DNA from: a virus
DNA length: 33,343 bases
Virus record (IMG/VR): IMGVR_UViG_3300008267_000828
Location: 1-33,343 of that record
Direction: 5' to 3' (one strand)
Of this stretch, positions 31,357 through 33,343 are shown piece by piece. The notes below the pieces were generated by a model. It did not search any database. It had not been told where the DNA came from and saw nothing but the letters and a program-made list of their open reading frames with translations. Positions within the stretch are counted from its first letter, which is position 1. Each line of letters opens with the position of its first letter. The position numbers and the translations under genes are program-made.

Positions 31357-32023
31357 TATTTACTTACCACCTCGTAATCCAAGCCATTTCCAATACCAAA
31401 GCCAGCACGTTGTGCAGCTTTGCCTTGAAGAGCAAGGATGTCGTTAGGATTAGATGTAGCACCATTGCTAAAAGCTCTAGCCTTTATCTCTTCCCACTTA
31501 TTTTCAGACGAAGAAGAATCTATATTAACACCTTGCAAAGCAGCTAAGAATTTTTTATTTTCATAGTCTTGCTCATTCTTTGCTTCTAGTATTGCTACTA
31601 GTTCAGGCATTGATATGCTTTCCTCCATTTCAGAATAATTCTTCCAGAAACCCAGAAGAAATACTCTTGATTCTAACTCAGCAAGATCTAGTTCGTCCCA
31701 ACTAGAGCCGCTGCCAGTGCGTTTGGGTCATTCAACTTAATCCCTGCAGCTACTTCAATTACCTTGTACACAGTTGGGAGATCCATGATTTCCTCTAACT
31801 GCTCCTTAGTTGCTAGTTCTGAGTTATACTGCTTCATTGCAATAGTTGCACAGCTTAGCAATAGATCCATTGATTTGATATTATCTTCTGCAATCTTTGG
31901 ATCACTAATTTTTTGAAACTCTTTCATAAAATCTCTAAGTAAAGAGATCTTTAGTGGTTTCATAGAAATAGTAGAGCCATCTAATAGCTCTACTTCTACA
32001 ACTTCATATACACTAGTTGCCAT
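31356..32023 (-). CDS. Tail assembly chaperone, long form (gpGT-like) made by -1 frameshift at CCCAAAC
   Basis: Joins the first 101 codons of the short chaperone to the overlapping frame that ends at 31356, giving about 222 residues. The slip site C-CCA-AAC is at 31727-31721; after slipping back one base, reading continues CGC ACT GGC. The new frame is open for 121 codons and includes SSWDELDLAELESRVFLLG, then FWKNYSEMEESISMPELVAIL and NEQDYENKKFLAALQGV, which is the typical gpT segment of siphoviruses. The internal ATG at 31628 has no ribosome site, so the frameshift is the likely route. The product recruits major tail protein to the tape measure during tail assembly and is absent from the virion. 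Its stop overlaps the tape measure ATG. Confidence 0.87.
31687..31727 (-). promoter_or_regulatory. Programmed -1 ribosomal frameshift site with downstream hairpin
   Basis: The heptamer CCCAAAC (31727-31721) fits X-XXY-YYZ in the zero frame of the short chaperone gene. Fourteen bases downstream is a hairpin with 7-bp stem TCTAGTT/AACTAGA and loop GGGACG (31706-31687), which encloses the zero-frame stop codon. The spacing is longer than the usual 5-9 bases and the stem is AT-rich, so its stimulating role is uncertain; the slip site itself is canonical. Confidence 0.85.
31688..32023 (-). CDS. Tail assembly chaperone, short form (gpG-like)
   Basis: A 111-residue helical protein between major tail protein and tape measure, the standard place for gpG. 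The N-terminal strand pair (YEVVEVELLDGSTISMKPLKISLLRDFMKEF) and the later helices (MDLLLSCATIAMKQY, KEQLEEIMDLPTVYKVIEVAAGI) match this class. The end NDPNALAAALVGTN overlaps the slip site. It has an excellent AGGAGG ribosome site and an extended -10 promoter candidate just ahead. Frameshifting should make it the major product and the gpGT form the minor one. Confidence 0.87.
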   Translation of the reverse strand: MATSVYEVVEVELLDGSTISMKPLKISLLRDFMKEFQKISDPKIAEDNIKSMDLLLSCATIAMKQYNSELATKEQLEEIMDLPTVYKVIEVAAGIKLNDPNALAAALVGTN

Positions 32024-32048
32024 TTATTCCTCCTGTAGAATATATTCA

Positions 32049-32057
32049 ATTATAGCA
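32049..32057 (-). promoter_or_regulatory. Extended -10 promoter candidate for the chaperone-tape measure operon
   Basis: TGCTATAAT at 32057-32049, a complete extended -10 element, placed between the terminator after the major tail gene and the chaperone ribosome site, in non-coding DNA. No strong -35 is seen (TTCTTT at 18 bases is the best). Transcription would begin near 32042, giving a short leader that carries AGGAGG. Confidence 0.45.
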
Positions 32058-32069
32058 TAAAAGGCTTCT

Positions 32070-32108
32070 ATAAAAGAAATTACCCACCCTCAAATTAATG
32101 AGAGTGGG
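32070..32108 (-). terminator. Rho-independent terminator after the major tail protein gene
   Basis: A stem CCCACTCTCA paired with TGAGGGTGGG (32108-32099 and 32092-32083), ten pairs including one G-U, with a 6-base loop, followed on the transcribed strand by TAATTTCTTTTAT. Placed 28 bases after the major tail stop, it would let that gene be transcribed in excess over the chaperones and tape measure. Confidence 0.78.
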
Positions 32109-32135
32109 CACTTTCTATTATTAAATTATATTAGG

Positions 32136-32804
32136 TTATGCACCCTTTACACGGTCAACAATCTTACCGTATGAACCGTTAGAAGTTGGAAGCAAACGGA
32201 ATGATACTTCATACATAGAAGGAGTATCACGCTTTGCTGACACAGTTACGCTATCAATAGATAGAGCACGGTGTGCAACATAGACACGCTCAACCTGATC
32301 TGCACCAGTTGCGGTTGGATCACCAGAACCTGGACCAACAGCGATAAGTGCACGTTCCAAAGGAACTTCACCTAGATCACCTGCTGAGAGGTTAAGTGTT
32401 ACTTCATCTGGATCTGCATCGTTGTAGTTAGAATCTGCAGTTGCAATTGCAACAACAAGGTTCTCAAGTGTAGCTTCAGCAAATGCTGTAACCATGTTCA
32501 CCTGCATACCTTGCTTGTAAAGCTTAGCAACGTCAAGAAGCTGATCAACCTGTACCTCACCAAAGTCTGGCTGGAATTGTACTTCCAGACCGTTCATGGT
32601 GTATCCTACGTTTCTCCAGCTTGCGGAAGCCGCTTCAACTGTATCTGCATATAAAGTTCCATCAACGAACGCTGGGATGCTGCTTACGCTTCCACTTCCT
32701 GAGAAGTTGTATGCACTTCCACTCCACTGTAGTGGACCAGAGTTAGATACGAAAAGCTGTGCTGCACCAACAATAATTTGATTGGAATTTCCACGAGTAG
32801 CCAT
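32136..32804 (-). CDS. Major tail protein
   Basis: Forms the tail tube. A 222-residue, beta-rich protein rich in Ala, Gly, Ser and Val, right before the chaperone genes. Segments such as GLEVQFQPDFGEVQVDQLLDVAKLY, VNMVTAFAEATLENLVVAIAT, LGEVPLERALIAVGPG and RVYVAHRALSIDSVTVSAKRDTPSMYEVSFRLLP show the strand pattern and the 'F.vsfrllP' end of the lambda gpV/HK97-type tube family. Its codons are visibly richer in G and C than those of neighbouring genes, as expected for a highly expressed product. It has a GAGGTG ribosome site and is followed by a strong terminator. Confidence 0.9.
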   Translation of the reverse strand: MATRGNSNQIIVGAAQLFVSNSGPLQWSGSAYNFSGSGSVSSIPAFVDGTLYADTVEAASASWRNVGYTMNGLEVQFQPDFGEVQVDQLLDVAKLYKQGMQVNMVTAFAEATLENLVVAIATADSNYNDADPDEVTLNLSAGDLGEVPLERALIAVGPGSGDPTATGADQVERVYVAHRALSIDSVTVSAKRDTPSMYEVSFRLLPTSNGSYGKIVDRVKGA

Positions 32805-32883
32805 ATTTTTTTACACCTCACTTTTAGTCTTAAAATTTGTAGGGTATTGGCGTTTCCTAGTTTAAGTATACATCTAGTTTTTA
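32805..32883 (-). promoter_or_regulatory. Leader of the major tail gene with weak promoter candidate
   Basis: A 79-base non-coding leader. It contains TATACT (32870-32865) as a possible -10, preceded by TG, but no convincing -35; two direct copies of AAACTAG flank it. It ends with GAGGTG about ten bases before the ATG. A promoter here would make sense for the most abundant virion protein, but sequence support is thin. Confidence 0.3.
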
Positions 32884-33343
32884 TCATTCATTAAACTGTT
32901 TAGAATGATAGTCATACTTAATAATAAGGTCTCTTGTAGGGTTATATTCCATAAAATCAGAAACATCTTGCTGTGTATCTGTAAATCCAGACTGGTAAAC
33001 ATTTACACAATGGAAGTAATACTTGCTTAATTCTGGGTAGTTAGGATCGTTGTATCCTGGAAGAGTTTTAGTAAATTCATTAATATCTCTTGCAGCATCA
33101 TCTTCCCTGTCCAAGATGCTTTGAATAAGGCTTGTAAGGTTTATGGTAGTTGCATACCTGTCTTGCTGGTTCCTGTTAATGTCGTACAGAGAGCCACCAA
33201 CGATTGTATATCTCATTTGGTCAGTCTTGATAGGGTAGAAATATTTATAGCCTCCACGGACTCTGCTGAACTTATCAAACATAACGTAAGGAAGATCATT
33301 GTCAATTACTGCAGTTGGAAGATTGTTTGCTGGAGCAGGGAAG
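32884..33343 (-). CDS. Tail terminator or head-tail connector protein, 5' end cut by window
   Basis: The frame is open from the window end (33342) to the stop at 32884, 152 codons. An internal ATG at 33282 exists, but the 20 codons before it (ending LPTAVIDNDLPYV) look like real protein and lack a stop, so the gene very likely starts outside. The sequence reads VIDNDLPYVMFDKFSRVRGG, then YKYFYPIKTDQMRYTIVGG, followed by the helical LTSLIQSILDREDDAARDIN and a C-terminal YYFHCVNVYQSGF. A small protein encoded just before the major tail gene in siphoviruses is usually the tail terminator. The family is judged by position and fold impression, not by a specific motif. Confidence 0.68.
   Translation of the reverse strand, partial: FPAPANNLPTAVIDNDLPYVMFDKFSRVRGGYKYFYPIKTDQMRYTIVGGSLYDINRNQQDRYATTINLTSLIQSILDREDDAARDINEFTKTLPGYNDPNYPELSKYYFHCVNVYQSGFTDTQQDVSDFMEYNPTRDLIIKYDYHSKQFNE

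Noticed and set aside
1-33343. Search for tRNA genes and lysis genes
   Set aside because: I saw no cloverleaf-like segment in the few non-coding gaps, which are all under about 115 bases, and no endolysin or holin-like protein.

Overview
The window is part of the genome of a tailed double-stranded DNA phage with siphovirus architecture (very long tape measure, tail-assembly chaperone pair with a programmed frameshift, no sheath gene visible). It is AT-rich. Every gene I can support lies on the minus strand, so transcription runs from high to low coordinates. Genes are packed tightly: most neighbours overlap by 1-26 bases (TAATG, ATGA, GTGA and TAGTG junctions), and GTG or TTG starts are common. 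I see no integrase, repressor, lysis gene, tRNA, CRISPR array or insertion sequence, so nothing here suggests a temperate phage. The CCCAAAC frameshift site, the repeated 'PGEFVV' motif of the tape measure, the DnaE-type polymerase and the AT-rich base composition would fit an environmental actinobacterial phage (for example from freshwater), but that host guess is weak inference.

Layout in order of transcription. (1) 33343-32884: end of the head-tail connector or tail-terminator region, cut by the window edge. (2) 32804-16786: the tail module, with major tail protein, a terminator-promoter junction, the gpG/gpGT chaperones (-1 frameshift), a 2168-residue tape measure, a distal-tail-like protein that looks split over two frames, a 1503-residue tail protein with a concanavalin-like domain, a proline- and threonine-rich virion protein, and three tail-tip or fibre proteins. 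(3) 16777-16029: a helix-turn-helix regulator at the switch from structural to replication genes, a small protein truncated by a 20-bp tandem duplication, and a small gene just ahead of the helicase. (4) 15723-10919: the replisome (DnaB-like helicase, DnaG-like primase, SSB), interrupted by an HNH endonuclease and DNA methyltransferase pair that looks like a restriction-modification module. (5) 10868-3876: DnaE-type polymerase with an apparently complete PHP site, MazG-like pyrophosphohydrolase, RecA, and a set of nucleases: Hjc-like, Cas4/RecB-like with four cysteines, and RuvC-like, with small zinc-finger proteins between them. (6) 3859-819: a tiny helix-turn-helix protein, an Nmad1-like protein, an unknown protein, and small and large terminase. 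(7) 803-1: a nucleotide-sugar 4,6-dehydratase running off the window, probably the first gene of a sugar or glycosylation module.

Read together, the phage brings its own fork (helicase, primase, SSB and polymerase, but no clamp or clamp loader visible here), its own recombination pathway with two different candidate junction resolvases, nucleotide-pool cleansing, and possibly self/non-self DNA discrimination. Expression is tuned by translational coupling plus a few internal signals: a good sigma70-like promoter and a 10-bp hairpin bracketing ssb, a terminator followed by an extended -10 element after the major tail gene, and the -1 frameshift in the chaperones.
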